NCBI GenBank assembly: GCA_964651385.1 | Contig: CAZYYM010000002.1 | Span: 1 to 64,000, forward strand | Direction: 5' to 3' | Source of the DNA: GCA-001735895 sp964651385 | Lineage (GTDB): Bacteria > Pseudomonadota > Gammaproteobacteria > GCA-001735895 | DNA length: 64,000 bases | Shown here: in pieces, positions 24,440-32,638 of the stretch | How the letters are laid out: each line of letters starts with the position of its first letter | Numbering within the stretch: position 1 is the first letter of the stretch | The notes under the pieces: generated by a model | The model's input: only the letters and a program-made list of their open reading frames with translations | What the model was told of the DNA's origin: nothing | The model's database searches: none | Program-made: the position numbers and the translations under genes

Positions 24440-25789
24440 TTGAAGATATACATACTGGGCATCTGTGGCACATTCATGGCAGGTATTGCACTGCTCGCGC
24501 GTGAGCTCGGCGTCGAAGTTAGCGGCTCTGACAGTCAGGTTTATCCTCCGATGAGCACACAGCTGAGTGATGCCGGCATCCATTTATACGAGGGTTATGA
24601 CGCAAAATCACTACCCCGAGACATTGATACATTTATCGTCGGGAATGCTATCACTCGCGGTAATCCGCAGTTTGAATTCATCCTCAATAGCAACCTGCCT
24701 TATCGTTCAGCACCACAGTGGTTATACGAAAACGTCCTCGCTAAACGATGGGTGCTGGCAGTCGCCGGTACTCACGGTAAAACAACGACCAGCAGCATGT
24801 TGGCCTGGATTTTAGATTATGCGGGATTGAATCCGGGCTATCTGATAGGTGGCATGACAAAGAATTTCAACCTGTCGGCAAGGCTAGGCGAAGATCCTTT
24901 TTTTGTCATTGAGGCGGATGAATACGATACCGCGCTGTTCGATAAACGCTCTAAATTTGTGCATTATCACCCACGAACTTTAGTGTTGAATAATTTAGAA
25001 TTTGATCATGCCGATATTTTTAGTAGCCTCTCAGACATCCAGCGACAATTCCACCATCTGGTGCGCATGATTCCTGAAAACGCTTTAATCATTCATAATG
25101 GGGATTGCGACGCCCTCAAGCAGGTACTCGATATGGGTTGTTGGAGCGAATGCCTGGCTTTATCAGAGAATGCAGCGAACAACGGATTCAGTCTCGGCCA
25201 GGATAAACAACTCCGCGATAATGATAATCGCCACAATTACACGCTAATACTGCAGCAAACAGGGGGTTTTAATTTGTTTAATGCCGCTGCGGCAATGCTG
25301 GCAGCCCGCCACGCCGGGGTCCCATTGCAAACGTCGATTGAGGCACTGGAACGGTTTGAAGGTGTAAAGCGCCGGCAGGAAGTCATCGCCGAGATTGGCG
25401 GCGTCCGCATTATAGACGATTTTGCCCATCACCCTACAGCCATCGAGTTAACCTTGCAAGCACTGCGCACGCAGACCACAGGTCGGCTTTTTGCGGTGCT
25501 TGATATCCGTTCGAATACCATGAAGATGGGCGCTCACGCTGACACGCTCGGCCAGTCTCTCGGCGCAGCAGATGTGGTATTAATGTGTGAAAATCCGTCT
25601 TTGCAATGGAATATTCATGCAATTGAAAGCGCAAAGTCTACTCATATTGTGTTGAAATCAAATGTTGATCAGATCATCGAGCATCTGCTCAATAATTGCC
25701 GGCCTGGCGATCAAATCGTTATCATGAGTAATGGAGGTTTTGATAACATACACCGGAGATTAATTCAGGCCATGCGATCCAGGCAATAG
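24440..25789 (+). CDS. mpl: UDP-N-acetylmuramate:L-alanyl-gamma-D-glutamyl-meso-diaminopimelate ligase
   Basis: Mpl joins recycled murein tripeptide to UDP-MurNAc in cell-wall recycling. It has a Mur ligase layout: KIYILGICGTFMAGIA at the N-terminus (Mpl signature, distinguishing it from MurC), ATP-binding GTHGKTTTSSML, central EADEYDTALFDKRSKF and C-terminal DDFAHHPTAIELTL. Length is about 449 residues. The TTG at 24440 gives the standard start; another in-frame TTG at 24422 would overlap the preceding gene. The AmpG permease and an MpaA-like peptidase elsewhere in the window fit the same recycling pathway. Confidence 0.95.
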   Translation: MKIYILGICGTFMAGIALLARELGVEVSGSDSQVYPPMSTQLSDAGIHLYEGYDAKSLPRDIDTFIVGNAITRGNPQFEFILNSNLPYRSAPQWLYENVLAKRWVLAVAGTHGKTTTSSMLAWILDYAGLNPGYLIGGMTKNFNLSARLGEDPFFVIEADEYDTALFDKRSKFVHYHPRTLVLNNLEFDHADIFSSLSDIQRQFHHLVRMIPENALIIHNGDCDALKQVLDMGCWSECLALSENAANNGFSLGQDKQLRDNDNRHNYTLILQQTGGFNLFNAAAAMLAARHAGVPLQTSIEALERFEGVKRRQEVIAEIGGVRIIDDFAHHPTAIELTLQALRTQTTGRLFAVLDIRSNTMKMGAHADTLGQSLGAADVVLMCENPSLQWNIHAIESAKSTHIVLKSNVDQIIEHLLNNCRPGDQIVIMSNGGFDNIHRRLIQAMRSRQ

Positions 25790-25790
25790 T

Positions 25791-27104
25791 ATGCAATTAA
25801 AAAAGACGCAACGACCTACCAAAATCGCTAAATACGAAATCAAACGACGCATTGGTCGTGGCTCGATGGGCGTTGTATACGAAGCATACGATCCGTTTGT
25901 TCAACGTACGGTTGCCATTAAAATTGCGCACTATCAAGATAACATTCCCAACACCACCAAACGAAAATTAAGCGAGGCATTTTTCTCTGAAGTTTATAGC
26001 GCAGGTAAAATGCAACACCCCTCGGTAGTCAGTGTTTACGATGCCGGACAGGAAGGTGACATGAATTACATTGTCATGGAATTTGTCGATGGCACTACCC
26101 TTCAGGATTATGTCGCTGGCAAAAAAAAACTGACCTGCAGTCAAGTCATCGATGTCATTTATCAATGCGCCAAAGGCCTCGACTATGTGCACCGCCAGGA
26201 TGTCATCCACCGTGACCTCAAGCCAGGTAACATTATGCTGAGTAACGAAGGCGAGGTGAAGATCATGGATTTCAGTATCGCCCATGTTGATGTCGGGCTT
26301 GGTGATCCGGATACCGACTTGCAAGGTTCACCGATGTATATGCCACCGGAACAGCTCTCGGAAGAAAAACGTCTGGTATTCCAGTCGGATATCTACTCAC
26401 TCGGTGCGGTAATGTACGCCTTGTTAGCGCACAAGGCACCATTTAAAGCCAGTAACCTCGAATCCTTGATCTATAAAATCAGCAATCTGGATCCAACTCC
26501 TCTGGGTGACATTTGCCCGGATGTACCCGAACACATCGTCAATACAGTCGATAAGGCGATGCAGAAAATAATCTACGACCGCTATGAATCGGCCCACGAA
26601 TTCGCACATGCCCTCAGCAGGTCACTCGGACGCTTACGCGATGTTGGCGAACGCATCGACATGCAGGAAAAATGGAAAACGCTTCGATATTTGCACTTTT
26701 TCAAGGATTTTAACGATGATCAGATCACCGACGTCGTCAATGCCAGCGAGTGGAAGGAATACGACAAAGGCGAAGTCATCATTACCGAAGGCGAAGTGGA
26801 AACATCGTTTTATATTATAGCCAAAGGTGGTGTCGAAGTAGTAAGAAAAGAAGTAGTTGTCGGTATCATGAAGCAGGGTGATTGCTTTGGAGAAATCGCT
26901 TTTATGACGCGCCGGCCGCTTGTTGCTACCATAAGGGCGAGAACCACCGTCACCCTGATGAGCGTGAGTACCTCCTTGATGGAGCAGGCGCCTATTGAAA
27001 CTCAGCTGCAATATTATCGTATTTTTCTCGAAAACCTGATCTCCAGATTATCGCAGGCTACCGACAAATTAATTGATGCCGACAAAACGCTGTCCGAGGT
27101 ATGA
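25791..27104 (+). CDS. Ser/Thr protein kinase with C-terminal cyclic-nucleotide-binding-like domain
   Basis: A 437-residue cytosolic protein. Residues about 14-280 are a Hanks-type kinase: Gly-rich loop GRGSMG (22-27), Lys44 in VAIKIA, Glu67, catalytic HRDLKPGN (140-147, Asp142), a magnesium motif reading DFS (160-162) where DFG is usual, and the APE-like MPPEQL. Residues about 300-400 form a cyclic nucleotide-binding-type beta-roll (KGEVIITEGEVETSFYIIAKG, FGEIAFMTRRPLVATIRA). In that domain the Arg normally contacting the cyclic phosphate (R-x-A) is replaced (LVA), so nucleotide binding is doubtful. It starts 1 bp after mpl and overlaps ubiX by 4 bp, so it is in an operon with both. Substrates are unknown. 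Confidence 0.9.
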   Translation: MQLKKTQRPTKIAKYEIKRRIGRGSMGVVYEAYDPFVQRTVAIKIAHYQDNIPNTTKRKLSEAFFSEVYSAGKMQHPSVVSVYDAGQEGDMNYIVMEFVDGTTLQDYVAGKKKLTCSQVIDVIYQCAKGLDYVHRQDVIHRDLKPGNIMLSNEGEVKIMDFSIAHVDVGLGDPDTDLQGSPMYMPPEQLSEEKRLVFQSDIYSLGAVMYALLAHKAPFKASNLESLIYKISNLDPTPLGDICPDVPEHIVNTVDKAMQKIIYDRYESAHEFAHALSRSLGRLRDVGERIDMQEKWKTLRYLHFFKDFNDDQITDVVNASEWKEYDKGEVIITEGEVETSFYIIAKGGVEVVRKEVVVGIMKQGDCFGEIAFMTRRPLVATIRARTTVTLMSVSTSLMEQAPIETQLQYYRIFLENLISRLSQATDKLIDADKTLSEV

Positions 27105-27709
27105 ACATCAAGACGCTAACGCTCGCGATAACCGGCGCTTCCGGTGCAGTTTATACGATTCGCCTCATGCGCCATTGCCTGGCGCGGGGCATTCATATTC
27201 AATTCCTCTGTTCACAACCGGGGCAGATCGTGCTCGGAATGGAATCCGATCTTACACTCGGCGGATCGCCGCAAAAAATGCAATCGAGACTTGCTGCCTA
27301 CTTTGAGGTCGTTCCGGAGCTGATCGACGTCTACGGCAAAGACCAGTGGACCGCTCCGCCTGCCAGTGGTTCGTCCGTCGCGGATGCCATGGTAGTTTGT
27401 CCCTGTACTATGGGTTCGCTGGCATCGATTGCCGTCGGCGCCAGTGAAAACCTGATTCATCGTGCCGCCGATGTTATTATTAAGGAACGCAAACCTTTGA
27501 TACTGGTACCCCGGGAAACACCATTTTCGAGCATTCATCTGGAAAACATGCTGAAACTTTCCAATCTTGGTGTCACTATATTACCGCCGAATCCCGGATT
27601 TTATCAGGGCGTCAATAGCGTGAATGATCTGGTTGATTTTGTCGTCGCACGCATACTTGACCAACTCGGCATCGATAACCAGCTATCACCACGATGGGCA
27701 AACGACTAA
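27101..27709 (+). CDS. ubiX: Flavin prenyltransferase UbiX
   Basis: UbiX makes prenylated FMN for the UbiD decarboxylase of ubiquinone synthesis. The 202-residue protein has the FMN-binding ITGASGAVYTIRLM opening, the VVCPCTMGSLASIAVG segment and LILVPRETPFSSIHLENML with the catalytic residues of the family, ending with the Pro/Gly loop ILPPNPGFY. It overlaps the kinase gene by 4 bp (ATGA). No ubiD is present in the window. Confidence 0.96.
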   Translation: MNIKTLTLAITGASGAVYTIRLMRHCLARGIHIQFLCSQPGQIVLGMESDLTLGGSPQKMQSRLAAYFEVVPELIDVYGKDQWTAPPASGSSVADAMVVCPCTMGSLASIAVGASENLIHRAADVIIKERKPLILVPRETPFSSIHLENMLKLSNLGVTILPPNPGFYQGVNSVNDLVDFVVARILDQLGIDNQLSPRWAND

Positions 27710-27716
27710 AAGACCA

Positions 27717-28322
27717 ATGAGCGGATTACCTTTGTTCCCGTTAAAGACCGTGTTGTTGCCCGGCAATAAACTGTCATTGAAAATTTTTGAGCCGCGTTAT
27801 GTCGACATGATTGCGCATTGCATGCGTGAAGATAGTCGTTTTGGTATCGTGCTCATACACCAGGGTGAAGAAACTTCGGTCGATGCGGATATTTTTTCGA
27901 TCGGCACTACCGCCAGCATCGCCGACTGGCAAAATCGCTCCGACGGACTACTCGGTATTACCGCACTCGGCCACGAGCGCTTCGAAATTAAAAGCACCAA
28001 CACCCAGGCCGATGGTCTTACCCTTGCCAATATCGATATTATTTCTGAAGCCGTAAACAGGGAGATTCCCGAGCAATATATCTATATGCAGGAACTACTT
28101 GCCCACATCGGTGCCCAGGAAGGCAAGAGCGATGTCGAAACAGAAGATTTTGTGGCGATTCTGTATCAGCTTATCTACCTGTTACCGCTCGATACCAATC
28201 TCAAACAGCGACTGCTCGAAGTACCCGAATGCTCTGACCGGGCTGGCATTTTACACGCCGAATTGATCAGACTGGGGGTGATTCAGTATGTTAAACCAGA
28301 ATCGATAGACAGCAACGGCTGA
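27717..28322 (+). CDS. LON N-terminal-domain (substrate-binding) protein
   Basis: A 201-residue stand-alone LON substrate-binding domain protein. The N-terminus LPLFPLKTVLLPG and LKIFEPRY are the family signature. There is no AAA+ or protease domain, so this is not Lon protease. The start at 27717 (MSGLPLFPL) is chosen over longer frames because it follows the ubiX stop by 7 bp and matches known N-termini. Function unknown. It is probably in the mpl-kinase-ubiX unit. Confidence 0.87.
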   Translation: MSGLPLFPLKTVLLPGNKLSLKIFEPRYVDMIAHCMREDSRFGIVLIHQGEETSVDADIFSIGTTASIADWQNRSDGLLGITALGHERFEIKSTNTQADGLTLANIDIISEAVNREIPEQYIYMQELLAHIGAQEGKSDVETEDFVAILYQLIYLLPLDTNLKQRLLEVPECSDRAGILHAELIRLGVIQYVKPESIDSNG

Positions 28323-28325
28323 GTC

Positions 28326-29057
28326 CTAAACCGAATAGCGAACTACAAACCGTCGTAATATTTCTCGGGCAAATGGCGTATCATCCTTGCTAATCGCATC
28401 GATCAAGCTCTGGGCCCGTTCTGGTTTGAAATACCCATGATTTTTATAGGCATGAACACGCAGGGTAAACCCCTGACTATCACCTTCTGGATGAAATTGA
28501 GTGGCATAGACGTTGTTACCTACGCGGAACATCTGTACCGGACAGTCATCACCCCTTAACAGCAATGTTGCCTTCGGAGGCAGTTGGTCGCAGGCCTCTT
28601 TATGCCCCAGCAACACTTGCATTTGCTCTGGAAAGCCTTTCAACAATCCGTCTTCGCGGCCATTTTCGGTAAGCCTGACCGTAACACAGCCTACTGCCTC
28701 TGCATATTGACCGGAAATTGGGGTACTCAAGTAAGATCCGAGCAAACCGCAACCGGAACAGGCCCCGAGGAAAGGAAAATCGTTCGGTATAATTTCGTCA
28801 AAAAGTCGGGTAAAATCACGTTCGATTTTTTTCTGGATCGGTAGTTTCCCGGCTTCGGGCGTACTAATATCAAACGGGCTGCCACCAACAATAACAGCCG
28901 AGTAGTCAGTCAGGGCTAAATCAGGTATGCCATTTTGTTCAATACGGACACGACGGGTATCTATTGCACTCAATCCGCCATATTTCAGGATTGCCTCGAA
29001 CTCGTTATCCGAAGTATCGTCTTCAGGGCGCAATTGTAAAATTAAAAATGGTTTCAT
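28326..29057 (-). CDS. Class I glutamine amidotransferase-like protein
   Basis: A 243-residue GATase domain resembling the amidotransferase part of GMP synthase, without a synthetase domain. The nucleophile elbow is GACSG (in FLGACSGCGLLG), and the His-Glu pair is in ATQFHPEGD. Stand-alone proteins of this type hydrolyse gamma-glutamyl compounds or act with unknown partners. The gene is convergent with the LON-domain gene (3 bp apart) and divergent from the chalcone-isomerase-like gene. Confidence 0.88.
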   Translation of the reverse strand: MKPFLILQLRPEDDTSDNEFEAILKYGGLSAIDTRRVRIEQNGIPDLALTDYSAVIVGGSPFDISTPEAGKLPIQKKIERDFTRLFDEIIPNDFPFLGACSGCGLLGSYLSTPISGQYAEAVGCVTVRLTENGREDGLLKGFPEQMQVLLGHKEACDQLPPKATLLLRGDDCPVQMFRVGNNVYATQFHPEGDSQGFTLRVHAYKNHGYFKPERAQSLIDAISKDDTPFAREILRRFVVRYSV

Positions 29058-29155
29058 CGACTCACCACAGATGGGTATAACATTTACCGCAGGGTTCCAT
29101 TTGCCAACCAGCAGAGCTACACTTGAAAAAACCCATTAAAACCGGAACTATCACC

Positions 29156-29722
29156 ATGATCAAGAAACTAGTCCTGTTGAGCAGTTTTTTATTTTTTTCG
29201 TCGTACGCCTTGTCGGCCGAATTGGAAGGTGTTTTTGTCGACGATCAGGTCACCGTAGAAAATAGTGAAACCCTGGTACTAAACGGCATGGGCTTACGTG
29301 AGAAATTCTGGGTTGACGTCTATGTCGGTTCGCTCTACCTGCCGAAAAAAACCGAAAGCGTTGCTGATATTCTGTCGTCAAGAAATGCCTGGCGCATTCA
29401 AATGGACTTCGTTTATAAAGAAGTCGACAAAGAAAAACTGGTTACTGCCTGGCGCGAAGGTTTTAATATGAATCAGGAAAAAGATGTCATAAATGCTATC
29501 AGTGATCGCATGGATCAATTTTATGGCTTTTTTAATGAGAATGCTGTCAAAAAAGACCAGTTTATTCTCGACTATATTCCCGGTAAAGGTACCACTGTCA
29601 GCAAGAACAAAAAGGTTCTCGGCACCATACCCGGTGAAGATTTCAAAAAAGCGGTTCTCGAAATCTGGCTGGGTAACTTCCCCGCCGATAAAGATTTAAA
29701 ACGCGGTATGTTAGGCCTCTAA
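29156..29722 (+). CDS. Chalcone isomerase-like exported protein
   Basis: A 188-residue exported protein with a signal peptide (MIKKLVLLSSFLFFSSYALSA) and the bacterial chalcone isomerase-like domain: LVLNGMGLREKFWVDVYVGSL and GNFPADKDLKRGMLG at the end. Bacterial members are generally not flavonoid enzymes and probably bind fatty acid or similar ligands; the role is unknown. The ATG at 29156 is chosen because it starts the signal peptide and has GGA upstream. The 3' end overlaps hemL by 4 bp (convergent). Confidence 0.87.
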   Translation: MIKKLVLLSSFLFFSSYALSAELEGVFVDDQVTVENSETLVLNGMGLREKFWVDVYVGSLYLPKKTESVADILSSRNAWRIQMDFVYKEVDKEKLVTAWREGFNMNQEKDVINAISDRMDQFYGFFNENAVKKDQFILDYIPGKGTTVSKNKKVLGTIPGEDFKKAVLEIWLGNFPADKDLKRGMLGL

Positions 29723-30999
29723 AGCCCGGCAAAAACCCGGTCGGCAGATTCAACCGTCGCCTGAATCTGCGCGTCGGTATGCGCCGAACTGACAAAACCG
29801 GCTTCGAAAGCCGATGGCGCCAGATTAATACCCTGCGCCAGCATGCCATGGAAGAAGCGTTTGAATCGCTCGACATCACACTGGCTTACATGCTCGAAGC
29901 GACTCACCTGCGACTGCTCGGTAAAAAACAAACCAAACATGGCACCAACCCGATTGGCCTGCATCGGTACCCTATTTGCCCGTGCTTTATCAAGAATACC
30001 ATTCACCAGTTGATCGGTTTTTCCAGTTAGTTCCTCGTAAAAACCGCCGCGCCTGATAATTTCCAGATTTTTCAATCCCGCAGCCATTGCGACAGGATTA
30101 CCTGCCAAGGTGCCGGCTTGATACACTGGCCCGAGTGGTGCAATATGGTTCATAATTTCACGTTTACCACCAAAAGCGCCTACAGGCATGCCGCCGCCGA
30201 TGACCTTACCGAGCGTCGTGAGATCGGGTTTAATACCATAAAGCCCCTGTGCTCCCGCGAGCCCGACACGAAAGCCCGTCATCACCTCATCAAATATCAA
30301 TACACTGCCGCTGGCATCGCAGGCTTCGCGTAAAGATTGTAGAAATCCATCCAGCGGCGGCACGCAGTTCATATTGCCGGCAACCGGTTCGACAATAATA
30401 CAGGCGATATCAGTGCCTATCTCGGCCATTAACTGACGCACCTGATCGCTATTATTATATTCGAGCGTGATAGTGTTTTGCGCCAACGCTTCGGGTACCC
30501 CCGGCGAATTGGGGACACCCATGGTCAGGGCACCGGAGCCGGCTTTCACCAGCAACGAATCGGCGTGGCCGTGATAACAACCCTCAAATTTTACAATTTT
30601 GTCCCGACCGGTAAAACCACGTGCCAGACGAATTGCACTCATGGTTGCCTCGGTACCCGAACAGGTCATACGCACCAGATCCAGATTGGGCATGACTTCG
30701 CAGATTTTTTCGGCCAGCGCGACCTCGGCTCGAGTTGGTGCGCCGAAACTAAGGCCTTTGCGTACAGTTTCGACCACAGCGTCGATAATTTCAGGATTGG
30801 CATGACCGCAAATCATCGGCCCCCAGGATCCAACATAATCAATATAGGACTTGCCATCGACGTCAAACATCAGCGCGCCTTCAGCACGTTCGAAAAATAC
30901 CGGCGTACCGCCGACGCCATTGAACGCCCGCACTGGTGAATTAACACCGCCCGGAATAAACTGGCAGGCCTGTTCGAATAAAATATCTGATTGGTTCAT
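29719..30999 (-). CDS. hemL: Glutamate-1-semialdehyde 2,1-aminomutase
   Basis: HemL makes 5-aminolevulinate in the C5 haem pathway. The 426-residue PLP enzyme has FIPGGVNSPVRAF at the N-terminus, the GSWGPMICGH and CSGTEATMSAIRLAR blocks, the PLP Asp in LIFDEVMTGFR and the Schiff-base Lys265 in TTLGKVIGGGMPVGA. ATG 30999 is preferred to an upstream TTG because CAGGA precedes it. It follows thiD by 26 bp on the same strand. hemB and hemW elsewhere in the window belong to the same broader tetrapyrrole metabolism. Confidence 0.97.
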   Translation of the reverse strand: MNQSDILFEQACQFIPGGVNSPVRAFNGVGGTPVFFERAEGALMFDVDGKSYIDYVGSWGPMICGHANPEIIDAVVETVRKGLSFGAPTRAEVALAEKICEVMPNLDLVRMTCSGTEATMSAIRLARGFTGRDKIVKFEGCYHGHADSLLVKAGSGALTMGVPNSPGVPEALAQNTITLEYNNSDQVRQLMAEIGTDIACIIVEPVAGNMNCVPPLDGFLQSLREACDASGSVLIFDEVMTGFRVGLAGAQGLYGIKPDLTTLGKVIGGGMPVGAFGGKREIMNHIAPLGPVYQAGTLAGNPVAMAAGLKNLEIIRRGGFYEELTGKTDQLVNGILDKARANRVPMQANRVGAMFGLFFTEQSQVSRFEHVSQCDVERFKRFFHGMLAQGINLAPSAFEAGFVSSAHTDAQIQATVESADRVFAGL

Positions 31000-31025
31000 A
31001 TTACAAGTCCTGTTCAAAAGTTTTG

Positions 31026-31844
31026 TCAGTCGGTTTCGTCTTCTTCATACATCCAGTAAAATCGGCAAGGCTGCATCTGCCCCATGCCAAAACGGGAGGC
31101 ATGTTTCAGTGTCTGCCAACAATAGTTTTGCGCCTCCCCACTGGCAACAATCAAATCCAGCCCCTGTGCCAGTAATGCTGCGAGGCTCGCCGACAAGGTA
31201 CAACCGGCGCCGTAAAATTCACCACCAAGTCGCGGCCACTCGTACTGTTCAATAATGCGAAAATTATGGTAGAGCGTATTTACTACCGTTTCGCTGGATT
31301 CGCGTCGCCCACCGAGCAAAATGTGCTCGCAACCCCCGTCCATCAACCCTTGCACCATCGCGTTCAGATTATCGGCTTCGGGAATCAGCATCGCCGCTTC
31401 CAACCTGCTCAGTGATAACAGATTAGCATGCGGAATCAGTAATTCTCGTATGGATTCGATAACCTCGTCTTCGACCAGTTCCATGCTATTGCTGGATATC
31501 AGCATCGGGTCAAATATTACCGGCGTGTCAGGGTAATCGACAAGGATTCCCTGAATCGCTTCGACGCCCTCTCCGCTGCCAATGAAGCCGACCTTGATCG
31601 CAGTAACCGGATTGTCCTCAAGTACCGCTCGCGCACTTTGAATGATGATATCGTCATCAATGGGAATCAGGCTCGAGACTGACTGCGAATCCTGCACGCT
31701 GAGACAGGTGACCACCGTATTCGCATGGCAACCCTGACTGACGATCGCCTCCACATCAGCAGTAACACCGCTGGCGCCGGTTGAATCGTGAAAATTAAAA
31801 CTGAGTACCGTTGGATTCGGTACAGTTTTGTCAGCTTTGGGCAT
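31026..31844 (-). CDS. thiD: Hydroxymethylpyrimidine/phosphomethylpyrimidine kinase (ThiD-like)
   Basis: Ribokinase-fold kinase of 272 residues for the pyrimidine branch of thiamine synthesis. It has the TGASGVTADVEAIVSQG region near the start, AIKVGFIGSGEGVEAI and VIFDPMLISS in the middle, and the anion-hole GAGCTLSASLAALLAQG. The usual catalytic segment is GTGDT or GSGCT; here it is GAGCT. thiD next to hemL is frequent in Gammaproteobacteria. Its ATG overlaps the stop of the upstream solute-binding protein gene (TAATG), so it is translationally linked to the sensor operon. Confidence 0.9.
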   Translation of the reverse strand: MPKADKTVPNPTVLSFNFHDSTGASGVTADVEAIVSQGCHANTVVTCLSVQDSQSVSSLIPIDDDIIIQSARAVLEDNPVTAIKVGFIGSGEGVEAIQGILVDYPDTPVIFDPMLISSNSMELVEDEVIESIRELLIPHANLLSLSRLEAAMLIPEADNLNAMVQGLMDGGCEHILLGGRRESSETVVNTLYHNFRIIEQYEWPRLGGEFYGAGCTLSASLAALLAQGLDLIVASGEAQNYCWQTLKHASRFGMGQMQPCRFYWMYEEDETD

Positions 31845-32608
31845 TATTGCAGGGGGATGTTGTCTTTGCCACTATCAGGCACCGGAGTCTTATAGATGGC
31901 AGTATTTATCCGTTCAATATAATTGTTAGGCACTTTTTTTGAACAAAACAGATAGCGCTTATTACCCTGCGGTAAGCCAAGGTCCCGTGTCTTGAAATCA
32001 TTTTTCTTGAATCCCTCTTTTAGAATCGATGTGTTTACCTCTTCAGGCGCCATTAGCATATAATCAAAACGACCTTTTTTCAGCATATGAATAAGGGTCT
32101 TCTGGGGGGCGCTAACCTCAATGACCGGGGGGCGGATTTCACTGATAAAATTATCGATAATGTCTCCATAAGAAAATGTGCTGTTTTTACCTAGTGTCAA
32201 GTTTTGGTTAGCGAATAAATTGCTAATATCACTAATATTTTTAAATCTTTTATCGGAAGATCTAATCAATGCAACCAAGGGCTTATTTTGATAGATAGCA
32301 TCTGTGAAATTGCCAAATTTTTCCCGCTCATCATTTTTAAACCAGCCTACAGAACAAATCGGACTGGCATTTATACGAATTCGATTCAGTATGCCTTTAG
32401 CGGTGGACTGGCGTACTTTATAGGGCACCTTTGCTGTTTTTAATACCTCAATTTGCCACTCCAGCAGAAAGCCTTTGGGAATATTATTCTGAAGATAATA
32501 ATATGGCGCACGATCAATAAATGACAATATGATTTCGTCCGACTGCGCCCATAGACACTCGGACTGAATAAACACTATAAAAATAGGTATTATCTTAAAT
32601 TTCATCAT
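31844..32608 (-). CDS. Periplasmic solute-binding protein, second of the sensor operon
   Basis: A 254-residue exported protein (signal peptide ending near CLWAQS) of the extracellular solute-binding family 3 type, a divergent member. It shows FIDRAPYYYLQNNIPKGFL, GWFKNDEREKFGNFTDAIYQ and the LKKGRFDYMLMAPEEV hinge segment. There is no ABC transporter gene nearby. It lies 30 bp downstream of a hybrid histidine kinase, with a second binding-protein gene on the other side of the kinase. A role in ligand sensing is therefore more likely than uptake (inference). Its stop overlaps the thiD start. Confidence 0.78.
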   Translation of the reverse strand: MMKFKIIPIFIVFIQSECLWAQSDEIILSFIDRAPYYYLQNNIPKGFLLEWQIEVLKTAKVPYKVRQSTAKGILNRIRINASPICSVGWFKNDEREKFGNFTDAIYQNKPLVALIRSSDKRFKNISDISNLFANQNLTLGKNSTFSYGDIIDNFISEIRPPVIEVSAPQKTLIHMLKKGRFDYMLMAPEEVNTSILKEGFKKNDFKTRDLGLPQGNKRYLFCSKKVPNNYIERINTAIYKTPVPDSGKDNIPLQ

Positions 32609-32638
32609 TTCTTCAGTTACTCAGCTGTTTCTGACAAA

